Below, one piece after another: positions 14,487-23,064 of a stretch of 32,040 bases of DNA. The first letter of the stretch is position 1, and every line of letters starts with the position of its first letter. A program made the translations under genes and the position numbers. The notes under the pieces were generated by a model that worked only from the letters and a program-made list of their open reading frames with translations, had not been told where the DNA came from and searched no databases. Source of the DNA: Treponema sp. (GTDB lineage Bacteria > Spirochaetota > Spirochaetia > Treponematales > Breznakiellaceae); assembly GCA_031279815.1 (NCBI GenBank), contig JAITHW010000055.1, forward strand, positions 1 through 32,040, read 5' to 3'.

Positions 14487-16715
14487 ATGACAAGAGAAAC
14501 CGGAACAGCAATGGAGAAGAAAAAGAATTCTAAAAAACCCGTAGGCCGGAAGAGCAAAGGAAAGGCTCTCAAGAAAAAGGCCCTACAGGATGACACCGCG
14601 CTCAAGTATAAAAAAGTCCTGGTGATTGTAGAATCTCCGGCTAAGGCAAAAACTATTGAAAAGTATCTGGGATCTTCATATACCGTGAAGGCTTCTATGG
14701 GGCATCTCATCGATCTCCCTAAATCCAGAATGGCTATCGATGTGGACCATGATTTTGAGCCTGAATATATCACGATTCGGGGGAGAGCGAAACTTTTAAA
14801 TGAGATCCAGGGAGATGCGAAAAAAGCCGATATGGTGCTGCTTGCCAGTGATAACGACCGGGAGGGGGAGGCCATAGCCTGGCATTTACAGAATGCCATC
14901 ACCGCCAAAGTCAATAAAGTACCTATCCGGCGTATCAGTTTCAACGAGATCACCCCGGCGGCGATTAAAGACGCGGTAGCGCGTCCCGGAATAATCGACG
15001 AGGCTAAGGTAAACGCTCAAAAAGCCCGGCGGGTACTGGATCGGCTGGTAGGATATAACCTGTCTCCTCTGCTTTGGGAAAAGGTGAAGAACGGTCTGTC
15101 TGCGGGGCGGGTTCAGTCGGTGGCGCTCAGGCTTATCTGTGAACGGGAAAAGGAGGTCGAATCCTTTATTCCTGAAGAGTATTGGACTTTGGAAGCGGAT
15201 TTTAAGGCCGGAAGAACGACTTTCACCGCCCAGCTTATAAGCTGGAAAGGTGCGAAACCGGACTTGAAAAAGGAGGCGGAAGTCAGGGCTATCATAGACC
15301 TGATCGCCGGTATTGAGTGCGTGGTCATTGATATTCGGGAGACCGATAAAACCGTAAGACCAAAACCCCCGTTTACCACCTCTCAGCTTCAGCAGACCGC
15401 CGCAAATCGTCTGGGGTTTACCAGCAAGAAAGCCATGCAGGTAGCCCAGCAGCTTTACGAAGGGGTCAATATGGGGAGTTCCCGGGTAGGGCTTATTACC
15501 TATATGCGCACCGACTCGGTGCGGATTTCTCAAGTTGCCCTCGATGAGGTCCGGGCCTGGATAGGAAAAAACTATCCTTCGGACCTGCCTGAAAAACCTA
15601 TGGTATACGCGGCGGGAAAGAAAGTCCAAGATGCCCATGAAGCCATACGTCCCACCTATATCAATTATACACCCGATAAGGTGAAGGATCACCTTACCAG
15701 GGATCAGCTCCGGCTCTATACGATTATCTGGGAACGGTTTGCGGCAAGTCAGATGAATCCGGCCAAGACCAAAACGGTCAGTACCGATATTCGGGCGGGA
15801 GAGGGTCTATTCAGAATATCGGGAACCAAGATCATTGAGAAGGGGTTTTATAAAGTGATGAAGCTCCTTGCTTCTAAGGAAGAAAAGGGAAACCCCTATC
15901 CGGTTCTCAAGATCGGCGATACGGTAATAATGGATAAATTCTACCCTGAACAGCATTTCACCCAGGGGCCTCCGCGGTATACCGATGCGTCTATTGTGAA
16001 GACCCTGGAGGAAAAAGGCATAGGCCGTCCTTCTACATACGCTCCTATCATCTCGGTACTGCTGGATCGGTACTATGTAACCCGGTCAAACAAACAGCTT
16101 GTCCCCACTGTTTTAGGGAGGCTAATCTGTGATATGCTGGTGGAGTATTTCCCCCAGGTGGTGAATTCGGCCTTCACCGCCGCTATGGAAAGCAAGCTTG
16201 ATGCGGTTGAGGAAAGCCTGCTCCGCTGGCCCGACATGATCCGGGAATTTTACAATCCTTTCAAAGACCGGGTAGATGAGATAGGAAAAACCCTAGAATC
16301 TTTTAAGGGTTCCCTGGATGAAGCCACCGATCTTACCTGCGAGAAATGCGGGAAACCGCTGGTGAAAAAGCTGGGGCGTTACGGGTTCTTTCTGGCCTGC
16401 TCCGGCTTTCCGGAATGCCGGAATACCAAGTCCGTACCTTTGGCCGCCTGTCCCCGCTGCGGCGGCGACATTATAGCCCGTAAAACCAGGGGACGGGGCA
16501 AGGAATTTTACGGCTGCGCCAATTACCCGGCGTGTGATTTTATCACCCGCTTCAAGCCCATTAATCAGAACTGTCCTAAGTGCGGGCATTTCATGGTAGA
16601 AAAATACGATAAGAAAAACGGTTCTCATAAGGGGTGTATCAATACGGAATGCGATTATCTGCATAGTTCCGGTGAGGAGGAGGCCGGAGTACCGGATGAG
16701 GGACATGAGGAATAA
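14487..16715 (+). CDS. topA: DNA topoisomerase I
   Basis: This type IA topoisomerase relaxes negative supercoils. A Lys-rich tail (about residues 1-42) precedes the Toprim domain with VLVIVESPAKAKTIEKYLG (about 44-62), MGHLIDLP and the acidic ASDNDREGEAIAWHL (120-134). The catalytic Tyr339 lies in GLITYMRTDSVRIS, followed by HEAIRPT and GIGRPSTYAPII. The C-terminus carries three four-cysteine zinc ribbons, starting at about 612, 650 and 690 (CEKCG...CSGFPEC, CPRCGG...CANYPAC, CPKCGH...CINTEC). The total of 742 residues is somewhat below the E. coli enzyme. ATG 14487 follows the dprA stop by six bases; a second in-frame ATG lies at 14511. The last 20 bases overlap the next gene. Confidence 0.97.
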   Translation: MTRETGTAMEKKKNSKKPVGRKSKGKALKKKALQDDTALKYKKVLVIVESPAKAKTIEKYLGSSYTVKASMGHLIDLPKSRMAIDVDHDFEPEYITIRGRAKLLNEIQGDAKKADMVLLASDNDREGEAIAWHLQNAITAKVNKVPIRRISFNEITPAAIKDAVARPGIIDEAKVNAQKARRVLDRLVGYNLSPLLWEKVKNGLSAGRVQSVALRLICEREKEVESFIPEEYWTLEADFKAGRTTFTAQLISWKGAKPDLKKEAEVRAIIDLIAGIECVVIDIRETDKTVRPKPPFTTSQLQQTAANRLGFTSKKAMQVAQQLYEGVNMGSSRVGLITYMRTDSVRISQVALDEVRAWIGKNYPSDLPEKPMVYAAGKKVQDAHEAIRPTYINYTPDKVKDHLTRDQLRLYTIIWERFAASQMNPAKTKTVSTDIRAGEGLFRISGTKIIEKGFYKVMKLLASKEEKGNPYPVLKIGDTVIMDKFYPEQHFTQGPPRYTDASIVKTLEEKGIGRPSTYAPIISVLLDRYYVTRSNKQLVPTVLGRLICDMLVEYFPQVVNSAFTAAMESKLDAVEESLLRWPDMIREFYNPFKDRVDEIGKTLESFKGSLDEATDLTCEKCGKPLVKKLGRYGFFLACSGFPECRNTKSVPLAACPRCGGDIIARKTRGRGKEFYGCANYPACDFITRFKPINQNCPKCGHFMVEKYDKKNGSHKGCINTECDYLHSSGEEEAGVPDEGHEE

Positions 16716-17667
16716 AAAAAGAGAAGATAAAACAATCCTGCCGGGTATGTTTCGGGAGTATCTTTCCTATCTTTCCGCGGTACGAGGGGTATCTGATAGA
16801 ACCATCGAGGCGTATGCGGGAGATTTAACCTATTTTATTACCTATTGTGAAAACCGGGGAATAGACCCCCGGACGGCGACTCCCTATGAAGTGCAGGGGT
16901 TTATCGGCGATCCTGGGGTTAAAGACCTTGCCGCGGCGAGTGTCAACCGGGCATTGTCCGCGCTTCGGGGGTTTTACCGGTGGTTTCTTCGTTTCGGATA
17001 TCGGACTGATGATCCTTCTTTAGCGCTCCGAAACCGTACCGCCCCCCGCAACCTGCCCGATTTTCTCTGGGAGCGGGAAATGGCGGTCTTTGCGGCGCTG
17101 CCGGAGCGGACGAAACTGCTCTGGGCGGTGCGGGATCGGGCTTTGATACTGGTTATGTATTCTGGAGGACTGCGGATTTCAGAAGCGGTTTCTCTTTCAA
17201 TACGGGATATGGAGGATGATCTTAAAGGAGCCAGAGTGCTTGGGAAAGGAGACAAGGAACGGTATGTATTCTTTTCCGATGAGACCCGGGAGGCCTTAAC
17301 GGATTACCTCCCCACTAGAGCCGCAAAGATGCCTGTAGACCGCTCTGCGGACCGGCTTTTTATCAGCCGGCGGGGAAACGGCCTTTCCATACCCGGGGTG
17401 CGGTGGATTATCGACCGGTACGCCGCGATATCGGGGCTGGAGAAACATATCCACCCGCACGCATTGCGGCACAGCTTTGCCACCCATCTTGTTAATGCCG
17501 GCTGCGATGTCCGGGTGGTTCAGGAGCTGCTAGGTCACGCGCGTATAGCTACAACTCAGCGGTATACCCACGTTAATATGGAGCGATTAAAACAAGTTTA
17601 TGCCAAGGCGCATCCCCATGGGACACTTCAAGGGCAAAGAGAACAAAGGAATATACATTATGAATAA
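16696..17667 (+). CDS. xerC: tyrosine recombinase, XerC/CodV-like
   Basis: This 323-residue recombinase has an N-terminal core-binding domain (about 15-105) and a catalytic domain with all the expected residues: Arg160 (GGLRISE), Lys184 (GKGDKER), His255 and Arg258 ([10 protein letters not shown]), His281 ([10 protein letters not shown]) and Tyr290 (RYTHV). It lies between topA and hslV, where Bacillus carries xerC (codV), which supports the XerC name. ATG 16696 has GGAG at 16686-16689, six bases upstream; an in-frame GTG at 16672 would lengthen the overlap with topA, and ATG 16705 is also possible. Its stop overlaps hslV by 8 bases. It shares only the family motifs with the recombinase at 11795, so the two are not a recent duplication. 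Confidence 0.9.
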   Translation: MRDMRNKKREDKTILPGMFREYLSYLSAVRGVSDRTIEAYAGDLTYFITYCENRGIDPRTATPYEVQGFIGDPGVKDLAAASVNRALSALRGFYRWFLRFGYRTDDPSLALRNRTAPRNLPDFLWEREMAVFAALPERTKLLWAVRDRALILVMYSGGLRISEAVSLSIRDMEDDLKGARVLGKGDKERYVFFSDETREALTDYLPTRAAKMPVDRSADRLFISRRGNGLSIPGVRWIIDRYAAISGLEKHIHPHALRHSFATHLVNAGCDVRVVQELLGHARIATTQRYTHVNMERLKQVYAKAHPHGTLQGQREQRNIHYE

Positions 17668-18229
17668 ACAGGGCAGCAAAGTACGGCGTATTCAGCCACA
17701 GATACGAAGTACCACCGTTTTAGCGGTGCGCCGGGATGGAAAGGTCGCTATGGCCGGAGATGGACAGGTAACTGTAGGTGAGACCGTGATGAAAAATAAC
17801 GCCCGCAAGGTGCGGCGCCTCATGGACGGCAAGGTACTCTGCGGGTTTGCAGGAGCTACTGCGGATGCTTTCACCCTTTTTGATCGTTTCGAAGGCAAAC
17901 TCAAGGAATATTCCGGGGATCTTGCCCGGGCGGCAGTAGAGTTGGCCAAGGACTGGCGCACCGACCGGTCTCTCAGGCGGCTCGAAGCCATGTTGCTGGC
18001 GGCGGATCTAAGTAAGATCCTGCTTATTTCCGGTACCGGGGACGTGATAGAGCCTGCAGAGGATGCCCTTGCCATAGGATCCGGAGGCAACTATGCGTAT
18101 GCCGCGGCATTGGCGTATCTTGAGGGAAGCGGTTTTTCCGCCGCGGAGATCGCGGAAAAGAGTCTTAAAATTGCGGGCAATATCTGTATTTATACTAATG
18201 GGCACATCATCTTGGAGGAGCTAAAGTAA
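17660..18229 (+). CDS. hslV: ATP-dependent protease subunit HslV
   Basis: HslV (ClpQ) is the proteolytic double-ring core of the HslVU protease, an N-terminal threonine hydrolase in the cytoplasm. The mature start is visible as [20 protein letters not shown], so processing would expose Thr18 after a 17-residue propeptide, longer than the few residues usual in E. coli. Later motifs are [41 protein letters not shown] and [16 protein letters not shown]. The length is 189 residues. ATG 17660 has AAAGGA at 17645-17650; in-frame GTG/ATG codons further upstream lie inside xerC and lack a ribosome site. It overlaps xerC by 8 bases, and its stop overlaps the hslU start (TAATG). Confidence 0.95.
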   Translation: MNKQGSKVRRIQPQIRSTTVLAVRRDGKVAMAGDGQVTVGETVMKNNARKVRRLMDGKVLCGFAGATADAFTLFDRFEGKLKEYSGDLARAAVELAKDWRTDRSLRRLEAMLLAADLSKILLISGTGDVIEPAEDALAIGSGGNYAYAAALAYLEGSGFSAAEIAEKSLKIAGNICIYTNGHIILEELK

Positions 18230-19839
18230 TGGGTGATAAAAAAACGGGCGATAAAAAGCAAACTGAGAAAAATCTGGATCGGCTTACTCCGAGGGAGATT
18301 GTCGCCGAGTTGGACAAGTATATTGTGGGGCAAAAAAAGGCAAAGCGGGCGGTAGCGGTGGCTTTGCGGAACCGGATCCGCCGGCTCAAACTGGAAAGCG
18401 ATATGCGGGAAGATATTGCTCCTAAGAATATCCTTATGATCGGCCCTACGGGAGTTGGAAAGACCGAGATTGCCCGGCGGCTTGCCAAACTGGCGGGATC
18501 TCCGTTTATCAAAGTGGAAGCCACCAAGTATACCGAGGTCGGATATGTGGGCCGGGACGTGGAATCCATGATTCGGGATCTCATGGCTGCGGGGATTCAG
18601 ATGGTGAAGCAAGAGATGCAGGAATCGGTTACTGCTGAAGCCGAAAAGCGGGCTGAAGAAGCTCTCTTGGACCTTCTGTTGCCGGGAAATAAAAAACGCA
18701 AAGACTCCAAGCCTCCCGCGCCGGGACCGGTGGTCCGGCCCATGGGAACCTTTGCCATTAATCCCGATAATAACGGCGGACCCGGACCCGCTCTCATGGG
18801 TGCGGCTATTCAAGTGGGGATCCCCGCAGTCATAAGCCGGAGTGTTTCCCGCGATTCCGATGCTCCTGATGACAGGGAAGAACAAGAGGCCAAAGATACC
18901 GCTACAGCACAGGAGAAAGACGGCGTAGGATCCCAGGCTGGAGACGCCGCCGGCAGGGATACCTCCACTAGAGAAAAATTTAGGGCCATGCTTCGGGAGG
19001 GAAAGCTCGAAGATAAGATGGTGGAGATCACCGTAAATCAGAGCCCCCAGTTTCCGGCCATCGAAATGATGGGGGGAGGCATTGAGGAACTGGAGTCCAG
19101 TCTTTCGGGGATCGCGGGTCTCTTTGGGGGGGGCAAAAAGAAGAAACTCGTTACCGTCAGCCGGGCGCGGGAGATCCTCATCGCGGAAGAATCGGAAAAG
19201 CTCATCGATCGGGATCGGGTGAGTGACGAAGCCCGGCAGCGGGTGGAAGAGACCGGGATTGTTTTTATTGATGAGATTGATAAGATTGCGGTCAAGGGGG
19301 AGCGAGGCAACGGTCCTGATGTTTCCCGTGAGGGGGTACAGCGGGATATCCTGCCCATTGTGGAAGGGGCTACGGTGAATACCAAGTGGGGCCAGGTCAA
19401 TACCGATCATATCTTGTTTGTGGCCGCCGGAGCTTTTAATGTGAGTAAGCCTTCGGATCTTATTCCCGAACTACAGGGGCGTTTCCCTCTGCGGGTGGAA
19501 CTGGATTCTCTAGGCAAGGATGACTTCCTGCGGATTTTGACCGAACCTAAGAATGCTCTCACCAAACAGTACATCGAATTGTTAGCAACCGAAAGCGTGG
19601 AGATCGTCTTTACCTCCGATGCGGTTGAGCGGCTTGCGGTCCTGGCTGCGGATGTCAATGCCCGGCTGGAAAATATCGGCGCCCGAAGGCTTCACACCAT
19701 CATGGAAGCTCTTTTAGAGGAACTTTCCTTTGAAGCGCCGGACATCGCTCCCACAAAGGTATCTATAACCGAGGCGTATGTAAACGAGAAGCTCACCGAT
19801 TTGGTGATGGATAATGATTTGGGGCGGTATATTTTGTGA
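18229..19839 (+). CDS. hslU: HslU ATPase with an enlarged I-domain
   Basis: HslU (ClpY) is the AAA+ unfoldase that feeds substrates into HslV. Motifs include PREIVAELDKYIVGQ, Walker A GPTGVGKT (72-79), the GYVG pore loop (105-108), Walker B FIDEID (346-351), SREGVQRDILPIVEG, ELQGRFPLRVEL, ARLENIGARRLHTIMEALLE and a C-terminal tail DLGRYIL, which resembles the tail that docks into HslV. The length of 536 residues is some 75-95 above the usual 440-460. The extra sequence lies in the I-domain, at about residues 152-247, and is low in complexity: rich in Pro, Gly and Ala, then strongly charged (DDREEQEAKD...). The ATPase motifs are intact, so it is probably active. Confidence 0.96.
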   Translation: MGDKKTGDKKQTEKNLDRLTPREIVAELDKYIVGQKKAKRAVAVALRNRIRRLKLESDMREDIAPKNILMIGPTGVGKTEIARRLAKLAGSPFIKVEATKYTEVGYVGRDVESMIRDLMAAGIQMVKQEMQESVTAEAEKRAEEALLDLLLPGNKKRKDSKPPAPGPVVRPMGTFAINPDNNGGPGPALMGAAIQVGIPAVISRSVSRDSDAPDDREEQEAKDTATAQEKDGVGSQAGDAAGRDTSTREKFRAMLREGKLEDKMVEITVNQSPQFPAIEMMGGGIEELESSLSGIAGLFGGGKKKKLVTVSRAREILIAEESEKLIDRDRVSDEARQRVEETGIVFIDEIDKIAVKGERGNGPDVSREGVQRDILPIVEGATVNTKWGQVNTDHILFVAAGAFNVSKPSDLIPELQGRFPLRVELDSLGKDDFLRILTEPKNALTKQYIELLATESVEIVFTSDAVERLAVLAADVNARLENIGARRLHTIMEALLEELSFEAPDIAPTKVSITEAYVNEKLTDLVMDNDLGRYIL

Positions 19840-19856
19840 TTGCGGCGTAGGGTAGC

Positions 19857-19967
19857 ATGAAAAAATCCGGGAAGTACCGGGAATACATTCGCGGATCTTC
19901 CCGTTATATGCGCAGACGGCGGAGAAAAGAATTCTTAAAAAACTTCATAAGATTTTGTAGTAAATAA
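19857..19967 (+). CDS. possible small basic protein (36 aa)
   Basis: An ATG frame of 36 codons lies in the 139-base gap between hslU and flgB. The product would be very basic, with an RRRRK core (MRRRRKEFLKNFIRF). The upstream sequence (TAGGGTAG) is a weak ribosome site. It ends over the predicted sigma-28-like promoter of the flagellar operon. Composition alone cannot show that it is translated, and I recognise no family. Confidence 0.25.
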   Translation: MKKSGKYREYIRGSSRYMRRRRRKEFLKNFIRFCSK

Positions 19968-19988
19968 CATTTCATAATGTGCCGATGA
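19961..19988 (+). promoter_or_regulatory. sigma-28-like flagellar promoter before flgB
   Basis: TAAA at 19961-19964 and GCCGATGA at 19981-19988 are 16 bases apart. The FliA/sigma-28 consensus is TAAA-N15-GCCGATAA, so the -10 part matches at 7 of 8 positions and the spacing is one base over. Transcription would begin around 19995, just before GGGAG at 19997-20001 and the TTG at 20009. Because GCC GAT is a common codon pair here, a chance match is possible, but this one lies in a gap at the head of the flagellar genes. Confidence 0.5.
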
Positions 19989-20008
19989 TTAATACCGGGA
20001 GTGAGGAT

Positions 20009-20428
20009 TTGAATATCGATAATAATTTTTCTAAGACCGTTGATCTGATACACCGGGCTATGGATGTGAATCTTATCCGCCGGGATGTGATTGCGAATAA
20101 CTTAGCCAATGCGGAGGTGCCGAATTTTAAGCGATCCCAGGTCAACTTTGAAAGCGAATTGAAACGGGCGCTGGAAACGGAAAAGCAACGGCCTGCGGTG
20201 GAATTAACCCGTACCGGTCCGAAGCATATTTCTAATTGGCAGCCGCGGGATTATCGGGAGGTTCAGCCTCGACGGGTTGTTGATTTTACCAGCGTATCCA
20301 ATAATAACGGAAATAATGTAGATATGGATCAAGAACTTATGGGAGCATTGGAAAATCAGTTGTTGTATACGCTTTTGGCGCAGGCGGCGACGTTTGAGTT
20401 CAGCCAGATCAGTTTGGTACTGAAATAG
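20009..20428 (+). CDS. flgB: flagellar basal-body rod protein FlgB
   Basis: FlgB is a proximal rod subunit of the flagellar basal body. The product has the rod-family N-terminus FSKTVDLIHRAMDVNLIRRDVIANNLANAEVPNFKRS, with the ANNLAN motif shared by axial proteins, and a C-terminal helix ENQLLYTLLAQAATFEFSQISLVLK. I prefer the TTG start at 20009, with GGGAG at 19997-20001 seven bases upstream: it gives 139 residues, the normal size. Upstream in-frame GTG 19979 and ATG 19985 have no ribosome site and fall inside the predicted sigma-28-like promoter. It opens the flagellar block and is followed by flgC after seven bases. Confidence 0.93.
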   Translation: MNIDNNFSKTVDLIHRAMDVNLIRRDVIANNLANAEVPNFKRSQVNFESELKRALETEKQRPAVELTRTGPKHISNWQPRDYREVQPRRVVDFTSVSNNNGNNVDMDQELMGALENQLLYTLLAQAATFEFSQISLVLK

Positions 20429-20435
20429 GATAATT

Positions 20436-20894
20436 ATGGGTATTTTTAGTTCGATACATATAGCTTCCACAGGAATGAGCGCCCAGCGGCTCCGTTCCGA
20501 TGTGATTGCCGATAATATTGCCAATGCTTCCACTACTCGTACCGCGGAGGGCGGGCCTTATCGAAGGAGTCGAGTCATTATGAGGCCCAGAACCGAGGGG
20601 CCATACTGGCATTCTCCTTTTCTTCCTGATATGATGGATAATGGTCCGGGTCAGGGCGTCAGGGTTATGGAGATACAGAAGGATTTTGCCGCTAAGAATC
20701 GGCTGGTGTATGATCCGACCCACCCCGATGCCATTACATCGGGTCCGCAGGCGGGGTATGTGGAAATGCCCAATGTGGATATTGTTACCGAAATGGTGGA
20801 TATGATTGCCGCATCTCGGGCCTATGAGGCCAACGCGGCTATTATTGATGGTTCTAAGTCTATGTTCCAGAAAGCATTGGATATAGGGAGGTAA
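20436..20894 (+). CDS. flgC: flagellar basal-body rod protein FlgC
   Basis: FlgC is the second proximal rod subunit. The 152 residues begin with the axial-family motif SIHIASTGMSAQRLRSDVIADNIANASTTRTAEGGPYRR, continue with a PTHPDAITSGPQAGYVEMPNVDIVTEMVDMI segment and end in the typical helix ASRAYEANAAIIDGSKSMFQKALDIGR. These features identify FlgC clearly. The ribosome site is weak (AGGA at 20428-20431, four bases from the ATG), so translation is probably coupled to flgB, whose stop lies seven bases upstream. Confidence 0.96.
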   Translation: MGIFSSIHIASTGMSAQRLRSDVIADNIANASTTRTAEGGPYRRSRVIMRPRTEGPYWHSPFLPDMMDNGPGQGVRVMEIQKDFAAKNRLVYDPTHPDAITSGPQAGYVEMPNVDIVTEMVDMIAASRAYEANAAIIDGSKSMFQKALDIGR

Positions 20895-20897
20895 TAT

Positions 20898-21272
20898 ATG
20901 ACGTTGCACCCGCCTCGTTTGTTGGCTGCGGAACGGCTTTCTATGCAGGTAAGCCACCCAAAACATATATTGCCTTCTGAGAATAGCGTTCCTGCCGGAC
21001 AAGGGATGTCGGAATTGGGAAACAAGACCGGAGCGGAGGCGGTTCTCCGTACCGGCAGCTTTGAAGATGCCATGCTCCGTGCCCTGGATAAGGTTTCGGC
21101 GGATCAGCAGCAGGCAAGCACTATAGTACAGGCCGCTATTACCGATCCCGGATCGGTGGATGCTCATGATATCACTATTGCTCAGGCAAAGGCGGCGATG
21201 TCGTTGAATATTACCCGGACCGTGCTTAACCGCTTGGTTCAGGGCTGGAAAGATATTGTCAATACCAGATAG
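20898..21272 (+). CDS. fliE: flagellar hook-basal body protein FliE
   Basis: FliE joins the MS-ring to the rod. The 124-residue protein has a variable N-terminal half and the conserved C-terminal half: SFEDAMLRALDKVSADQQQAS, DPGSVDAHDITIAQAKAAMSLNITRTVLNRLVQGWKDI. The last helix is the characteristic FliE signature. GGGAGG at 20886-20891, overlapping the flgC end, lies six bases before the ATG. The N-terminal half is longer than in FliE of about 100 residues. A gap of 85 bases follows before fliF. Confidence 0.94.
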   Translation: MTLHPPRLLAAERLSMQVSHPKHILPSENSVPAGQGMSELGNKTGAEAVLRTGSFEDAMLRALDKVSADQQQASTIVQAAITDPGSVDAHDITIAQAKAAMSLNITRTVLNRLVQGWKDIVNTR

Positions 21273-21357
21273 AATATGCTAATAAATAAGAAGTTATCTA
21301 AAATCTTGGAAATTGCTTAGATGACAAAAAGACGTATTATTCTTCTGGGGAGGGTAT

Positions 21358-23061
21358 ATGGGTGATTGGATTAAAAAGGTTATAGATCAGGTAAAAAAAC
21401 TATGGGCTAAGTGGTCGGTAGTACAGAAGCTTATCTTGGCGGGGATCTGTATAGCGGCTGTTGCGGGAATTATCGCATTGTTTTCGGTGTCTTCTGCTCC
21501 TACATTAATTCCGGTTATTGATGCCCCTATCAAAAATGAGGATCTTCGGAACCGGATTGTAACTAGGATTAATGAGGAAGGGGTGCGGACTTCGGTCTCT
21601 TCCACCGGCGTTGTTATGGTCCATGACGAGGCCGTCGCCCGCCGGATGCGGGGTATTCTGATTCGGGAGGATTTGGTGCCTCCAGGCACGAATCCCTGGG
21701 AGATCTTCGATCGAGAGCGGTGGACCCTTACGGATCAAGAACGGAATGTGAACCTGCAACGGGCTATTACCGAATTGGTAACTAACCATATAAAAGCCTT
21801 AGACGAGATTGACAACGCCCATGTTACCATAGTATTTCCCAAAGACACCCTTTTTCTGGCCGATAGGGACCCGGTAACCGCCAGCGTTATTATTACTCCC
21901 AAGGTTGGAAGCGATATTGGCGCAAACCGTAAAAAAGTCGAAGGTATCCAGAAACTCCTCAAATTTGCCGTGGCCGGTCTTCAGGATGATAATATCGTAA
22001 TTGCGGATAACTATGGTCTTGTGCTGAATGATTTTGATGGAATGGCTGAGTTTGAGCGGCTTGATAATATTAAAAAAGGAGCCGCTTTGATTCGGGCTAT
22101 GGAAACCCAGTACCGCGCGGCTATTCTCAGAGCATTACAGGAGACCTATACCGCAGATCGGGTACGGGATCTTAATATCAAGATCGATATGGACCTTTCT
22201 AAAAAAGTGGTCAATGTGGAAGAACATTTCCCGGTCACCATTAAGGATCGGACTCCGGGACTTTCCTATGATGATTCCGAGATTGTTCCGTCTCTTACCA
22301 TATCTCAAAGCACCTCTACCACCACCTACAAGGGAACGGGAATAAATCCTGAGGGCCCTCCGGGGACAGAGGGTCAGACCCCTCCGGCTTTTCGGGATAT
22401 GACGAACATTTTTGGGGAAGTTACGCAAGAAACTAATCTGAATAATCAAGTGGTCAACAAAAAAAGCTCCCAGGAAGAACGGACTCCTACGATAGATCGG
22501 GTTACGGTGGCGGTAAATATTGACGGCGCGTGGACGATAAAGTATGACGAAAAGGGAAATCCGGTGATCCTTCCCAATGGTTCTCTTGAACGGGAATATA
22601 CCCCCCTAACGCCGGATCAAGTAAGAGCGGTTCAAGCTTTGATTCAGGGCGCCATCGGATATAACGCGGCCCGGGGGGATTCAGTAACGGTACAAAATCT
22701 CCAGTATGACCGGAGCAAAGAATTTGCCCAAGCAGATGCCTCGTATTTACAACAAAAGCAGTTACGGGCTACTATTTTAATAGGCATTGGAGTGATTGTT
22801 CTGGCGCTTATAGGTTTTATGGTGTTCCGGGCGGTCTCCAAAGAACTGGATCGACGGCGGCGTTTGGAGGAAGAAGAACGGGCTCGCCGGGAACAGGCCA
22901 TGCGGGATCAGATGCTTATGCAAGCCGAAGAAGGTTCGGAAGTACCTCTGTCCGCCGAAGAACAGGCCCGTATGAATTTGTACGAAAATATTGCTAATAT
23001 GGCCAAAGACCATCCCGACGGGGTGGCTCAACTCATTAGAACCTGGCTTTTGGAGGAATAG
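21358..23061 (+). CDS. fliF: flagellar MS-ring protein FliF
   Basis: FliF forms the membrane/supramembrane ring on which the motor and export gate assemble. The 567 residues have two transmembrane helices (about 24-44 and 470-492) flanking a large periplasmic region with ring-building motifs: NLQRAITELVTNHIKALDEIDNAHVTIVFP, DPVTASVIITPKVG and KKVEGIQKLLKFAVAGLQDDNIVIADNYG. A charged, Glu/Arg-rich segment after the second helix leads to a C-terminal peptide (NLYENIANMAKDHPDGVAQLIRTWL) that in the family binds FliG. A strong ribosome site (GGGGAGGG at 21347-21354) precedes the ATG. The 85-base gap upstream has a weak promoter-like pair (TTGCTT 21313-21318, TATTAT 21335-21340, 16-base spacing). 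Confidence 0.96.
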   Translation: MGDWIKKVIDQVKKLWAKWSVVQKLILAGICIAAVAGIIALFSVSSAPTLIPVIDAPIKNEDLRNRIVTRINEEGVRTSVSSTGVVMVHDEAVARRMRGILIREDLVPPGTNPWEIFDRERWTLTDQERNVNLQRAITELVTNHIKALDEIDNAHVTIVFPKDTLFLADRDPVTASVIITPKVGSDIGANRKKVEGIQKLLKFAVAGLQDDNIVIADNYGLVLNDFDGMAEFERLDNIKKGAALIRAMETQYRAAILRALQETYTADRVRDLNIKIDMDLSKKVVNVEEHFPVTIKDRTPGLSYDDSEIVPSLTISQSTSTTTYKGTGINPEGPPGTEGQTPPAFRDMTNIFGEVTQETNLNNQVVNKKSSQEERTPTIDRVTVAVNIDGAWTIKYDEKGNPVILPNGSLEREYTPLTPDQVRAVQALIQGAIGYNAARGDSVTVQNLQYDRSKEFAQADASYLQQKQLRATILIGIGVIVLALIGFMVFRAVSKELDRRRRLEEEERARREQAMRDQMLMQAEEGSEVPLSAEEQARMNLYENIANMAKDHPDGVAQLIRTWLLEE

Positions 23062-23064
23062 GGT

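Noticed and set aside
14886-15692. Minus-strand frame of 268 codons antisense to topA
   Set aside because: It overlaps the catalytic domain of topA on the other strand and has no independent support.
18190-19410. Minus-strand frame of 406 codons antisense to hslU
   Set aside because: It lies wholly opposite a highly conserved gene and its translation is low-quality (many Pro, His, Arg); a by-product of codon bias.
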